Shown piece after piece: positions 1 to 7,842 of a stretch of 64,000 nucleotides of DNA. The stretch's first letter is position 1; each line of letters starts with the position of its first letter. Under the pieces are notes generated by a model. That model saw only the letters and a list, made by a program, of their open reading frames with translations. It was not told where the DNA came from and searched no databases. Source of the DNA: Pedobacter sp. L105 (GTDB lineage: Bacteria; Bacteroidota; Bacteroidia; Sphingobacteriales; Sphingobacteriaceae); contig NZ_LMUP01000009.1 in assembly GCF_009765875.1 (NCBI RefSeq), positions 1 to 64,000 on the forward strand, in the 5' to 3' direction. A program made the position numbers and the translations under genes.

Positions 1-276
1 TCTAACAAAAAAGTGGCCCGCTTAACACAGGGAGCAGCATTCCGTTACCTCTCTCATCTATCTGAAATCAACTATCAGGCAGCAAGAGATCTCGATAAAG
101 AACTATTGAACCGACTTTCTTCGTGTCAGTTTATTTAACAAAAAGAAAACGTTCTGGTTACAGGTCCCACTGGTGTTGGAAAAAGCTTTATTGTATCAGC
201 ATTGGGGCATCAGGCTTGTGCAATGGGTTATAAAGTGGCTTACTACAATACCTCTAAACTTTTTACCCGACTGAAT
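1..276 (+). pseudogene. istB: IstB (IS21 helper ATPase) fragment
   Basis: Frame 1 reads as the N-terminal half of an IstB-type AAA+ transposition helper. There is an N-terminal helical part, then LVTGPTGVGKS (Walker A) and the family-typical stretch around YKVAYYNTSKLF. An in-frame TAA at 136-138 breaks the frame before the Walker A segment. The rest of the gene is absent: homology stops exactly where the IS66 left terminal repeat starts (277), and the downstream half is not found beyond the IS66 right end. The gene also runs off the left window edge. It is a dead remnant; family identity is fairly certain from the Walker region, the exact IS is unknown. Confidence 0.75.
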
Positions 277-293
277 GTAAGCTCCCAATACAG
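277..293 (+). repeat. IS66 left terminal inverted repeat
   Basis: GTAAGCTCCCAATACAG pairs with the right end with 14 of 17 positions identical, including the outer seven. It abuts the istB remnant directly. Confidence 0.8.
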
Positions 294-349
294 TGCATAT
301 TGACATGCTTTAGCTTTGCTTATAAATTTGGCTGCATAAAAATATTATT

Positions 350-706
350 ATGGAGTTTCAAAAAATCAAACCACGCAGGACAGTCTGCTTTCGCAGCAAG
401 CAGGTAATCATGGAGTTGCTGGAAAAATACGAATCCCTAAAAGGAAAAACCAGTCCGACCGAATTTTGTAAAGGCCATGGTGTGCCGGTAGGCACATTTT
501 ATACCTGGCTCAGGTATCGACGTGAGGGTAAATATAAAGCCGAAGGGAGATTTATCGCCATATCAGTTGAACCTGTGGTAGCTGAAGCCTCAAGACCAAT
601 TCCAATTTTTGCGAGCATCAGTTCAGGTGAACTGACCGTGCAGCTCCATGAGTTTGTGAGCCCAGATTATATTCTCTCCCTGTTCAATAAACGCCAGGGC
701 TCATGA
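350..706 (+). CDS. tnpA: IS66 accessory protein TnpA
   Basis: A 118-residue basic protein at the first position of the IS66 cassette. It has a helix-turn-helix-like stretch (about residues 35-60, around PTEFCKGHGVPVGTFYTWLR) of the kind seen in IS66/Orf1 DNA-binding proteins. Its stop overlaps the start of tnpB (ATGA, 703-706), indicating translational coupling. In the family TnpA is required for transposition together with TnpB and TnpC, in a way that is not fully understood. The reading frame is complete. The identification rests mainly on gene order and the HTH. Confidence 0.8.
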   Translation: MEFQKIKPRRTVCFRSKQVIMELLEKYESLKGKTSPTEFCKGHGVPVGTFYTWLRYRREGKYKAEGRFIAISVEPVVAEASRPIPIFASISSGELTVQLHEFVSPDYILSLFNKRQGS

Positions 707-1065
707 TACCGACCGCCAAAAATTATTTTGTGTATCCTGACTGTATCGATGGCCGGAAAAGTTTTAACGGGCTCACAGGAATTATTCGCGGGGAACTTCA
801 GCGTGATCCTGCCGGGGGTGATGTGTTTATTTTTGTCAGCCGCTCCCGGCAAAGCATCAAACTGTTATTTTGGGAACATGGCGGCTTTGTGATCTACTAT
901 AAAAGAATGGATAATGGTAGTTTTGATGTTCCACCACTTCGTGCCGATGGACAAGGTCGGCATATCAGTGAAATCCAATTGTTGCAAGTGCTGCGCGGGA
1001 TCGAATTCCAGAAAGAAAAACAACGTAAAAGAACAAGGCAAACTACCTTGGTTTTAGAACAATAA
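703..1065 (+). CDS. tnpB: IS66 accessory protein TnpB
   Basis: 120 residues, close to the usual TnpB length. It has the family-typical central core: FIFVSRSRQSIKLLFWEHGG followed by FVIYYKRMDNG (compare the RLKLLYWDxxGFxLYYKR pattern known for TnpB/PF05717). The ATG overlaps the tnpA stop. A 75-bp gap separates it from tnpC. No lesion is visible. It is probably non-functional in practice because tnpC is damaged. Confidence 0.9.
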   Translation: MIPTAKNYFVYPDCIDGRKSFNGLTGIIRGELQRDPAGGDVFIFVSRSRQSIKLLFWEHGGFVIYYKRMDNGSFDVPPLRADGQGRHISEIQLLQVLRGIEFQKEKQRKRTRQTTLVLEQ

Positions 1066-2687
1066 CCGACAGGAAATATCTGCCGGAAATTTGTATAAAA
1101 AACTGCGTCTGTATATTTTTGGGCTACCAAAAAGGCCTTTATGCAGTCATCAGAGACGATTGATTACAAAGAGTTGTATGAACAGTCCCAAAAGGAAAAC
1201 CTCCTTTTACGGGAAGAGTTCAAACAATTACGCGCAGTTAATGAGCTGCTGGTGCATCGATTGGAACAATTGCTTAAGCAGAGCTTTGGCAGTAAAAGTG
1301 AACGGTATCTGGGAACAGAACAAACTCCCGGGCAACTCCGGTTAGGGCTAATCGAAGAGGTCGCTATCGAAGTTACCGTACCAGCACCCGTTTCTCTTGA
1401 AAAAGCAAAACAGGTACCGGCCGTAACAGAAAAGAAGAAGCACTTTGTAATTCCCGAGAATATTGTGGATGAAATCCAGGAGATTCATCCTGATGTGATC
1501 CCTGAAGGTAGCAAATGCACCGGCAGCGAAGTATCTTATCGGTTGAAATGTAGTCCTGCACGCCTAACGGCCAAAAAGATCATCCGTTATAAATACCTGT
1601 TGCCTACACCTGTAGGTGATCCGGGGTTGACCAGCAAGATCATTATTGCGCCGCTACCTGATGAGGTGATCAAAAATTGTATGGCCGATGCCTCCTTTCT
1701 AGCTACTTTGATCATTGAAAAATATTGTGATCATTTGCCGGTATACCGGCAAATGATCCATTTTGACCGTTCCGGCATCAAGCTGGCGCATTCTACCTTA
1801 CTGGACTGGATCGCAAAAACCTGCACATTGCTGCATCCGCTTTATGAAAAACTCAAACAGGAAGTGCTGGATTGCAATTACCTGATGATGGATGAAACCA
1901 CCATTAAAGTGATGGATAAGAGTAAAACGGGAACCACTCACCGTGGGGATGTCTAGGCAGCGCAGGCTCCGCTAGCCAATCTGGTATTTTTTGAATGTCA
2001 GCCTGGGCGTAATCAGGAAGTGCCACAGGCACTGCTATGCGATTTCAACGGATACCTTCAATCGGACGGATATGCCTTTGTGCGACCTGCAAAGGTCATT
2101 GTATAATTGTTCAAGGTCAGGAATGACCAAAGAACCCGTTATACTGTTAATGGTAGCCTACTTCGGCATGCAGGATGAGTAATTAACCTGTGTGGAGCCC
2201 GAAGGACAATATACCGAAAACGAATGTTGACCTGCAGAATCGTGAGGCAAAGCAGGTACCGGAAAGTTCAATTCCGGATAGGGTTAGGCTTACTGATAGG
2301 ATGAAATTAATTGAATTGATGTTAAACACCGTTAATCCGAATAAGCGAAAAGAACTGGAACGCTTAAACCAAACAGGTACCGTGTGGGATATTTCCTTAC
2401 AGACTGGAAATACACAGCCAACCAACACACCCGGTGAAAAGTCAGCATCTACGTCAGTATGTTACACAACGGCAACAGGGTAAGACCGATTATCCGCAAT
2501 AATTTGCAAAGCAGTCCGTGAGGAATGTCGATGGATGAGCGGTTAAAGGAAGAAGTAAAAAGCAAATGGTGGTTTGTAATGAACCATATAGAGGATGCAA
2601 TGATTGCCTTACAGTGAAAGCTGGCAGACTTACTTCTGGTTATTTCGGTGAGGACCAGCGAAGAACTTTCACTAAATCAATAAGCAA

Positions 2688-4406
2688 ATGACTGTTAACA
2701 ATAAAATGTATACGGCTGCGATTGGTGCCGATAATAATTGGAATTCCATAGATTGGAAATCCAGTATATTATTGGTGAGGAAGCTTCAAATGCGAATCGC
2801 CAGGTGGGCAAAACAGGGGAACCATCGAAAAGTGAAAGCGCTTCAATGGCTACTTTCTCACAGCTTTGCGGCCAAATGTCTGGCTGTAAAGAAAATTACA
2901 CAAAACAAAGGTCATCGCACAGCAGGAATAGATGGTGTCATATTATCTTCTCCCGAAGATAAATGGAAAATGGTTCATAGTCTTAAAAGAAGAGGATACA
3001 AATCCCTTCCCCTACGAAGAGTCTATATTATGAAATCTAATGGAAAGAAGCGCAGGCCGCTCGGCTTGCCATCCATGAAAGACCGCGCTATGCAAGCACT
3101 GCATACGATGGCATTATTGCCGGTATCAGAAATGAGTGCCGATTGGAATAGTTATGGATTCCGGCCTGAAAGAGGAACAGCAGATGCGATTGAACAACTG
3201 TTTATAGGACTGGGAACAAGCAGGTCTTCACAATGGATTCTTGAAGGAGATATTAAAGCCTGCTTTGACCAGATTAGCCATGAGTGGATGCTCAGACATA
3301 TTCCTATGGACAAAAAAGTGCTTTTGCAATGGCTGAAAGCTGGTTATGTAGAATCTGGTAAATTATTCCCGACAAATCAGGGTACTCCACAAGGAGGATT
3401 GGCTTCGCCAACGCTCGCTAATATGGTTCTGGACGGAATAGAAGATATCATAGGTCAGAAGTTTGGCTCTTTCAAATATGATGGAGACTATGAAAGACAA
3501 CGGAAAAACCCAGTATTATTTGTTCGATATGCCGATGACTTTGTTGTGATAGGGAGAACAAAAGAAGTACTTGAACAGGAAATCAAATCAATGATCCAAT
3601 CCTTTCTAAAAGAGCGTGGTCTTGAACTTTCTGAAACGAAAACTAAGATCTCACATATTTATGATGGCTTTGACTTTCTTGGCCAGAACATCAGGAAGTA
3701 CCAGATACTCAACGGCAAAGATAAACTGCTAATAAAGCCTTCCAAAAAGAATATCCAGACCTTTCTAACAAGCATACGAAGGATAGTTAAATCAGCTAGA
3801 AGTATGAGCCAGACGGAACTCATCCGTTTACTAAATCCCAAAATAAGAGGTTGGGCATATTATCACCGCTCTATTGTCGCCTCCAAAATCTACAGCTCTG
3901 TAGACAAGGCCATATGGGAAGCTATATGGCGCTGGTCATTAAGGAGACATCCTTCCAAAGGCAGGCGATGGGTGCACGCAAGATACTTCCATCGTATCGG
4001 TTTGCGTCAGCACTGCTTCCAGTCCATTATTAAAGAAAATGGGAAAACTGTGAAGGACACCCTATTTCATGCTGTTGATGTGGCAATAGTTCGACATATC
4101 AAGATAAAACAGCAGGCTATTCCATTTGACATGTTTTATGACCGATACTTTCAAGAACGTACTTCACAGAAATGGAAAGGAAATAAAAGCGGAAAACTAA
4201 AGGTAATGGCGTTATGGAAACGGCAGGTCGGTTGCTGTCCAATATGTTTGGAAAAGATTACCAAAGAGAGTAATTGGATTGTCCATTGGCACAAAAGCAA
4301 ACTGGAAGGCGGATCGGATGCTCTTGATAATCTGTGTCTGGTGCATCCAAAATGCTGTCGTCGTGGTAGTGAGAGAAATCTTGTGTTTGCTTACCGGCCG
4401 GGCTAA
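2688..4406 (+). CDS. ltrA: Group II intron-encoded reverse transcriptase/maturase with HNH domain
   Basis: 572 residues, a full-length intron-encoded protein. Order: RT N-terminal domain (about 18-85, with GHRTAGIDG), RT palm and fingers (about 120-335, with RPLGLPSMKDR, GDIKACFDQI, QGTPQGGLASP and the catalytic YADD at 281-284), maturase domain X (about 355-440, LLNPKIRGWAYYH), and a C-terminal HNH endonuclease (about 515-560, CCPICLEKI, then HWHKSKLEGGSDALDNLCLVHPKC). These parts splice the intron RNA and carry out target-primed reverse transcription at new sites. All key residues look intact, so the intron may be active even though its host IS66 is broken. No clear Shine-Dalgarno sequence precedes ATG 2688; a slightly different start is possible. 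Confidence 0.96.
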   Translation: MTVNNKMYTAAIGADNNWNSIDWKSSILLVRKLQMRIARWAKQGNHRKVKALQWLLSHSFAAKCLAVKKITQNKGHRTAGIDGVILSSPEDKWKMVHSLKRRGYKSLPLRRVYIMKSNGKKRRPLGLPSMKDRAMQALHTMALLPVSEMSADWNSYGFRPERGTADAIEQLFIGLGTSRSSQWILEGDIKACFDQISHEWMLRHIPMDKKVLLQWLKAGYVESGKLFPTNQGTPQGGLASPTLANMVLDGIEDIIGQKFGSFKYDGDYERQRKNPVLFVRYADDFVVIGRTKEVLEQEIKSMIQSFLKERGLELSETKTKISHIYDGFDFLGQNIRKYQILNGKDKLLIKPSKKNIQTFLTSIRRIVKSARSMSQTELIRLLNPKIRGWAYYHRSIVASKIYSSVDKAIWEAIWRWSLRRHPSKGRRWVHARYFHRIGLRQHCFQSIIKENGKTVKDTLFHAVDVAIVRHIKIKQQAIPFDMFYDRYFQERTSQKWKGNKSGKLKVMALWKRQVGCCPICLEKITKESNWIVHWHKSKLEGGSDALDNLCLVHPKCCRRGSERNLVFAYRPG

Positions 4407-4430
4407 TAAAGTCCGGCTTTGAAATGACTT

Positions 4431-4464
4431 GAGCCGTGTGCCGGGAAACTGGCATGCACGGTTC
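4431..4464 (+). ncRNA. Group II intron domain V
   Basis: The 34-nt hairpin GAGCCGTGTG / CCGGGAAACTGG / CATGCACGGTTC has the classic domain V shape: basal stem GAGCCGU with ACGGUUC, an internal bulge, and a GAAA tetraloop. It is followed at once by a second stem (GGCCCG / CGGGCC) that fits domain VI. It is the catalytic core of the ribozyme and looks intact. Confidence 0.9.
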
Positions 4465-5106
4465 TTAGGGGAGTCGGCCCGGGTGATCGGGCCCTCTTAC
4501 CCGACTACGAAACGCTCGCTGCAAAAAAGGATATCACTTTGCTCTGCTGCATGGCACACGCAAGACGCTACTTTCTGGAGGCAGAAAAGAACGATCCAAA
4601 AAGGGCAGCCTACGCGATGGATATCTTTACCCGGCTTTATGACATCGAGCGCGAAATCAAAGATAAAAGCACCTGTGAACGTAAGGAAGTTAGGCAGGAA
4701 CTGGCCAAACCCATCTGGGCTTGCTTTGGCCAGTGGCTGGAAGAAAATGCCGGGCACTTAAATGAGAAAAGTGCGATCCATAAAGCATTCGCATACACTA
4801 TGAAAAGATATAAGCGATTAGCGGTATACATGGATAATGGGCTGCTAAACATCGATAACATCCCAATTGAGTCAAGTATCAGACCGATTGCCCTGGGCAG
4901 AAAAAACTACATGTTCAGTGGATCGCATGATGGCGCACAAAGAAGCGCAATGTTATATTTCTTTCATGGGAACCTGCAAATTACACGGTATAAATCCAAT
5001 GATCTGGATGGAAGATGTGCTGAGAAAAATCAATAAACACCCGGCAGCAGAAATCCAGGATCTTTTACCCCACAGATGGAAAGAGCTGCAAGAAGTTGCA
5101 CCTGTG

Positions 5107-5123
5107 CTGTAGTGTCAGCTTAC
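5107..5123 (-). repeat. IS66 right terminal inverted repeat
   Basis: The complement reads GTAAGCTGACACTACAG, matching the left end at 277-293. It overlaps the last codons of the frameshifted tnpC tail. Confidence 0.8.
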
Positions 5124-5409
5124 GTATAAAATCTTAACTAATTAACGTTTTTAGTATTCGCGCAATAGCTTCGCACAAATCCGTTACAAATATGTAACAG
5201 AACAAATTTAAAAGATCCAAAAGAAGTGATTAAATTAATAATTATCAGCTCATCACCCCCAACCATAGTTTGAGATATATCGCTAAAAAATATCGGGACT
5301 CAAAGATAATGTTCAGTTATCCTCTGTTGACCAAAATTGTCATGTTCGATCTCAGAATAAACAATTACTGTAATTAGTTAAACTTTGGAAGTCTAAAGGC
5401 GGGCGATTA
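5124..5409. other. Gene-free stretch right of IS66
   Basis: No coding frame is credible here, and no continuation of istB is seen. The only structure noticed is a short perfect inverted repeat, GTTACA-AATA-TGTAAC, at 5183-5198. Everything else is AT-rich spacer leading to the promoter of the ATPase operon. Confidence 0.6.
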
Positions 5410-5437
5410 TTGTGGCTGCATGAAAAATATAAATTTG
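5410..5437 (+). promoter_or_regulatory. Candidate Bacteroidota promoter for the ATPase/RloB operon
   Basis: TTG at 5410-5412, a 17-base spacer, then TAAATTTG at 5430-5437 matches the TAnnTTTG -7 element typical of Bacteroidota, with a spacer slightly short of the usual 19-21. It lies about 50 bp upstream of ATG 5488 and no other good candidate is seen. Inferred from motif only. Confidence 0.45.
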
Positions 5438-5487
5438 CTTTTTTGAATGAACTTATGTAATTTAGAGGAAATATTACGTAATAAGCC

Positions 5488-6786
5488 ATGTTGATTGAAT
5501 TTAGAGTAGGGAATTACCGATCAATCGGTGAAGAACAGGTTGTCAGCTTGGTGCCTGCACTGAAGCAAAGGGACTACCCGGACAACGTATTCCAGAAGGC
5601 GGGTTATGATGCCTTAAATGTTATTGCTTTTTATGGGTCGAATGGCAGCGGAAAAAGCAATTTACTCATGGCGATGGTGCTGCTGGAAGAGTTGATTGCG
5701 CTATCGTCCAGATTTTCTTCAGTCCAAAAACTTCCCTGGGAACCTTTTCTTTTACGTGAGGGATGGACGGAGAAACCGACCTTTTTTGAAATTACTTTTA
5801 TTCTGAATAATAACCGGTACCGGTATGGCGTCGAATTTAAAACAACTGTACAAAAAGAGTGGCTTTACCGAAAGTCGGTTGGCCGGGAGGTGCCTGTGTT
5901 CCTGCGAGAGGATGATGTTATAGACACTTCGTCGGCCTTTAAAGCGCATGCCAAAGTTATTGATGCAGCGATAGAGTCCACGAAGCAGAACAGCCTGTTT
6001 TTATCTATTTGCGATATGCTGAATATCGAAGAAGCTACGGAAATATTTAAATGGTTCAGCAGCGTCGGCATCGTCAACGATAAAAACAAGACCGAGTTGG
6101 AAACCGGGATCATCAGCATGTGGGATGACGCCGAATTGCGCTCACGGATACTGGATTATATGGTGCGGATGAAAACGGGTATAGAAGAGATAAGTATGAA
6201 GGTTTACGACCAGGATGACACTGATACCACAATCTTGCTTAGAGAAAGTAAAAAGCAGTCGGTGGTCAATCCGCAAGGCCGCTCAGAAAGGCGGGTACCG
6301 ATGGCCTCACACTTTATTTACGATAAGAAAGGAAAAAAAACCACCAATACGCTTAGCTGGCCGGTCGAGGAATTTGAGTCGAGCGGAACAAAAAAGGCTT
6401 TGCAGATCAGCGGCGCGATACTGAGCACACTGATGCAGGGCAATGTGCTGATCATCGACGAAATCGAAGCTAACATGCATCCGATCATGACGCTGGATAC
6501 CATCAATCTTTTTCTGAATAAGGACATTAATAAGTATGGCGCGCAACTGATATTCACCACGCACGACACTAATTTGCTTTCCTATGCTAAGCTGCGAAGG
6601 GACCAGATCTATTTTGCCGAAAAAAATGGCTGGGAATCCACCGAGATCTACTCCCTTTCTGATTTCAAATATTTAAATGACCTCGACGGCAGTACGTCGA
6701 AAGAACGTCCGGATACCGACAAGGAGAAGCGTTACATTGAGGGGCGTTACGGTGCCGTTCCGATGTTAGGCAAATTTACCATTTAA
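5488..6786 (+). CDS. ABC/SMC-like AAA ATPase of a RloA/AbiL-type defence pair
   Basis: 432 residues. It starts with the SMC/RecF-like fold (IEFRVGNYRSIG), then Walker A GSNGSGKS at 50-57. The middle region carries the dimer and coiled insert. An ABC-signature-like SSGTKKALQISGAIL lies at about 293-307, Walker B LIIDEIEANMHP at about 320-331, and an H-loop FTTHDTNLL near 355. This is the AAA_15/AAA_21 architecture found in overcoming-lysogenization-defect-like, RloA and AbiL ATPases. It is followed after 11 bp by an RloB-like gene, the known partner arrangement. The likely role is phage sensing or nuclease control within an abortive-infection type system. The exact trigger cannot be inferred. 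All ATPase motifs are intact. It sits right of an IS66/istB junction, typical of accessory islands. Confidence 0.85.
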   Translation: MLIEFRVGNYRSIGEEQVVSLVPALKQRDYPDNVFQKAGYDALNVIAFYGSNGSGKSNLLMAMVLLEELIALSSRFSSVQKLPWEPFLLREGWTEKPTFFEITFILNNNRYRYGVEFKTTVQKEWLYRKSVGREVPVFLREDDVIDTSSAFKAHAKVIDAAIESTKQNSLFLSICDMLNIEEATEIFKWFSSVGIVNDKNKTELETGIISMWDDAELRSRILDYMVRMKTGIEEISMKVYDQDDTDTTILLRESKKQSVVNPQGRSERRVPMASHFIYDKKGKKTTNTLSWPVEEFESSGTKKALQISGAILSTLMQGNVLIIDEIEANMHPIMTLDTINLFLNKDINKYGAQLIFTTHDTNLLSYAKLRRDQIYFAEKNGWESTEIYSLSDFKYLNDLDGSTSKERPDTDKEKRYIEGRYGAVPMLGKFTI

Positions 6787-6797
6787 GCTTCGGAACA

Positions 6798-7517
6798 ATG
6801 GCAAAAAAAGGTAGTTTACGAGCCAATTCGGTAGAAAAAACCGCTATCCAGCGGCCGGAGCGACCCAAGAAGTACAAATATCTGTTCCTGATCGTTTGTG
6901 AAGATTCGGTCACCGAACCGGCATATTTCCGGCAGTTCCAGCAACAGATACCGGAAGATAGCATTTACCTGCGTGAAATTGGTACGGGCCGCGATCCGCT
7001 GGGTGTGGTGACGCGCGCGATTGCCGAGCGCAAAGAACTGGAAGAAGAGGCTAAAAAAGAAGTGGATGTGGTTTGGGCGGTTTTTGATAAAGATGATGCT
7101 GATCTGAACAAAACCCGAATGGCCAACTGGAATAAAGCCTTGGCGAACGCGAGGGCAAATAAAATCGAAATCGCGTTAAGCAACGAAGTGTTCGAATTAT
7201 GGCTTTTGCTTCACCTGTGCGATGTCAACCCGGCTATATCATTAACAAGGGCCGAAGTCTATCAACAGTTGGGCGAAGAAATTAACAAACATGATCCGTA
7301 CCAGGCTTATGTTTATGACCATGCAACTGACGGTGGCGCGGTTATTCCGGTTATTGCTGCGGCTGGAGACCAAGAACAGGCTTTAAACAGGGCATTCGCC
7401 TTGCTAAAACATCATGACAATACACCGACTATTAAGGCTAATCCTTCAACACGAGTTTGCCTGCTGGTGAAATCATTGCTGGGACTGATCGCTTATTATT
7501 CCTGGAAAGAAGACTGA
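6798..7517 (+). CDS. rloB: RloB-like TOPRIM-fold protein (defence effector)
   Basis: 239 residues. After a basic N-terminal tail the conserved RloB pattern follows: LFLIVCEDSVTEPAYFRQF (about 31-50; E then TEP-YF), VWAVFDKDDADL (about 93-104; acidic D-x-DD motif) and NEVFELWLLLH (about 130-141). RloB-domain proteins (PF13707) are TOPRIM-like and probably metal-dependent nucleases; in AbiL-type systems they are partnered with an ABC-like ATPase. The acidic residues expected of a TOPRIM centre are present. It lies 11 bp downstream of the ATPase, and its stop overlaps the next start (TGATG at 7515-7519), so the genes are surely co-translated. Nuclease activity is inferred from the fold. Confidence 0.88.
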   Translation: MAKKGSLRANSVEKTAIQRPERPKKYKYLFLIVCEDSVTEPAYFRQFQQQIPEDSIYLREIGTGRDPLGVVTRAIAERKELEEEAKKEVDVVWAVFDKDDADLNKTRMANWNKALANARANKIEIALSNEVFELWLLLHLCDVNPAISLTRAEVYQQLGEEINKHDPYQAYVYDHATDGGAVIPVIAAAGDQEQALNRAFALLKHHDNTPTIKANPSTRVCLLVKSLLGLIAYYSWKED

Positions 7518-7732
7518 TGGGCCAACTCAAAAACAAACAGCATTACGTGTTGCGCAAGTATCTGCGTTCCTGGGCTGAGGGCGAACTGATCTTAACTCTG
7601 TCTCTACTTAAATATAGCATCTCCAGTTTAGTTTTGATATACATCTATTCACAGGAAATTGCATTTTTGGTTCGATCTCGTACTAGGATAATCAGTAGCC
7701 AAGCCATAATAAAATCGATCTATCAATCTTAA
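7517..7732 (+). pseudogene. Truncated DUF4238-like third gene of the RloB operon
   Basis: ATG 7517 overlaps the RloB stop. The first about 27 residues (MGQLKNKQHYVLRKYLRSW then AEGELI) match the start of DUF4238 proteins, whose hallmark is a KxQHYVxxxYLRxWS-type N-terminus. After about 7597 the translation turns into unrelated hydrophobic sequence and ends at 7732, giving only 71 residues against the 250 or more usual for the family. The operon therefore probably once had a third component that has been cut off by a rearrangement. Whether the short product is made is unknown. The DUF4238 assignment rests on one short motif. Confidence 0.5.
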
Positions 7733-7842
7733 TTAAATTACTTTTGGTAAGTACAGTTGATTACCTAATAATGAGTTCTATTTTATTATAGCTTGGGTTG
7801 GGGAAACTTCACTTGTCTTCGATCAAAGAGGTGATCCTTAAA

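Larger units (their letters stand above)
2080..4505 (+). mobile_element. Group II intron with maturase/reverse transcriptase
   Basis: The 5' end reads GTGCGACC, matching the GUGYG intron start. The 3' end is CTCTTACCCGAC at 4505. Boundaries were fixed independently by the host tnpC frame, which is restored exactly when 2079 is joined to 4506. It holds a structured 5' region of about 600 nt with no credible gene, the encoded protein (2688-4406), a recognisable domain V (4431-4464) and a GC-rich domain VI-like stem (4465-4505). At 2426 nt it has a normal size for an ORF-bearing bacterial intron. It lies in the same orientation as tnpC, so it can be removed from the transposase mRNA. Confidence 0.92.
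1141..5112 (+). pseudogene. tnpC: IS66 transposase TnpC, split by intron and carrying two further lesions
   Basis: The 5' exon (1141-2079) encodes the leucine-zipper-like N-terminus and the first DDE aspartate (MMDETTIKV, about residue 250). An in-frame TAG at 1954-1956 sits after THRGDV, where family members usually carry an aromatic residue (consistent with TGG to TAG). The frame then continues as recognisable TnpC up to SDGYAF at 2079, including the second DDE Asp. Joining 2079 to 4506 restores the frame perfectly (YAF then YETLAAKK). The 3' exon carries the third acidic residue in IPIESSIRPIALGRKN. One extra base near 4961-4965 shifts the C-terminus; the correct tail (MGTCKLHGINP to VAPVL) continues in another frame to 5112. 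Thus splicing alone could not make a full transposase unless the stop and the shift are recoded or sequencing errors. Confidence 0.88.
277..5123 (+). mobile_element. IS66-family insertion sequence, interrupted by a group II intron
   Basis: The three-gene tnpA/tnpB/tnpC layout is typical of IS66. Ends are defined by a matching inverted pair: 277 begins GTAAGCTCCCAATACAG, and the complement of the right end at 5123 begins GTAAGCTGACACTACAG. The 8 bp outside each end (GACTGAAT left, GTATAAAA right) do not match, so no target duplication is visible. The left flank is istB, but no istB continues on the right. The element is probably immobile because tnpC carries an in-frame stop, an intron and a frameshift. 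Confidence 0.88.

Noticed and set aside
2190..2483. 97-codon frame within the intron 5' region
   Set aside because: It lies in the structured ribozyme part (domains I-IV); composition and position give no support for a gene.
2688..4406. Retron or diversity-generating reverse transcriptase
   Set aside because: Maturase domain X, HNH domain, domain V hairpin and exact splice boundaries show a group II intron.
7457..7516. Upstream extension of the frame after RloB
   Set aside because: It overlaps RloB out of frame; ATG 7517 fits the coupled start and the DUF4238-like beginning.
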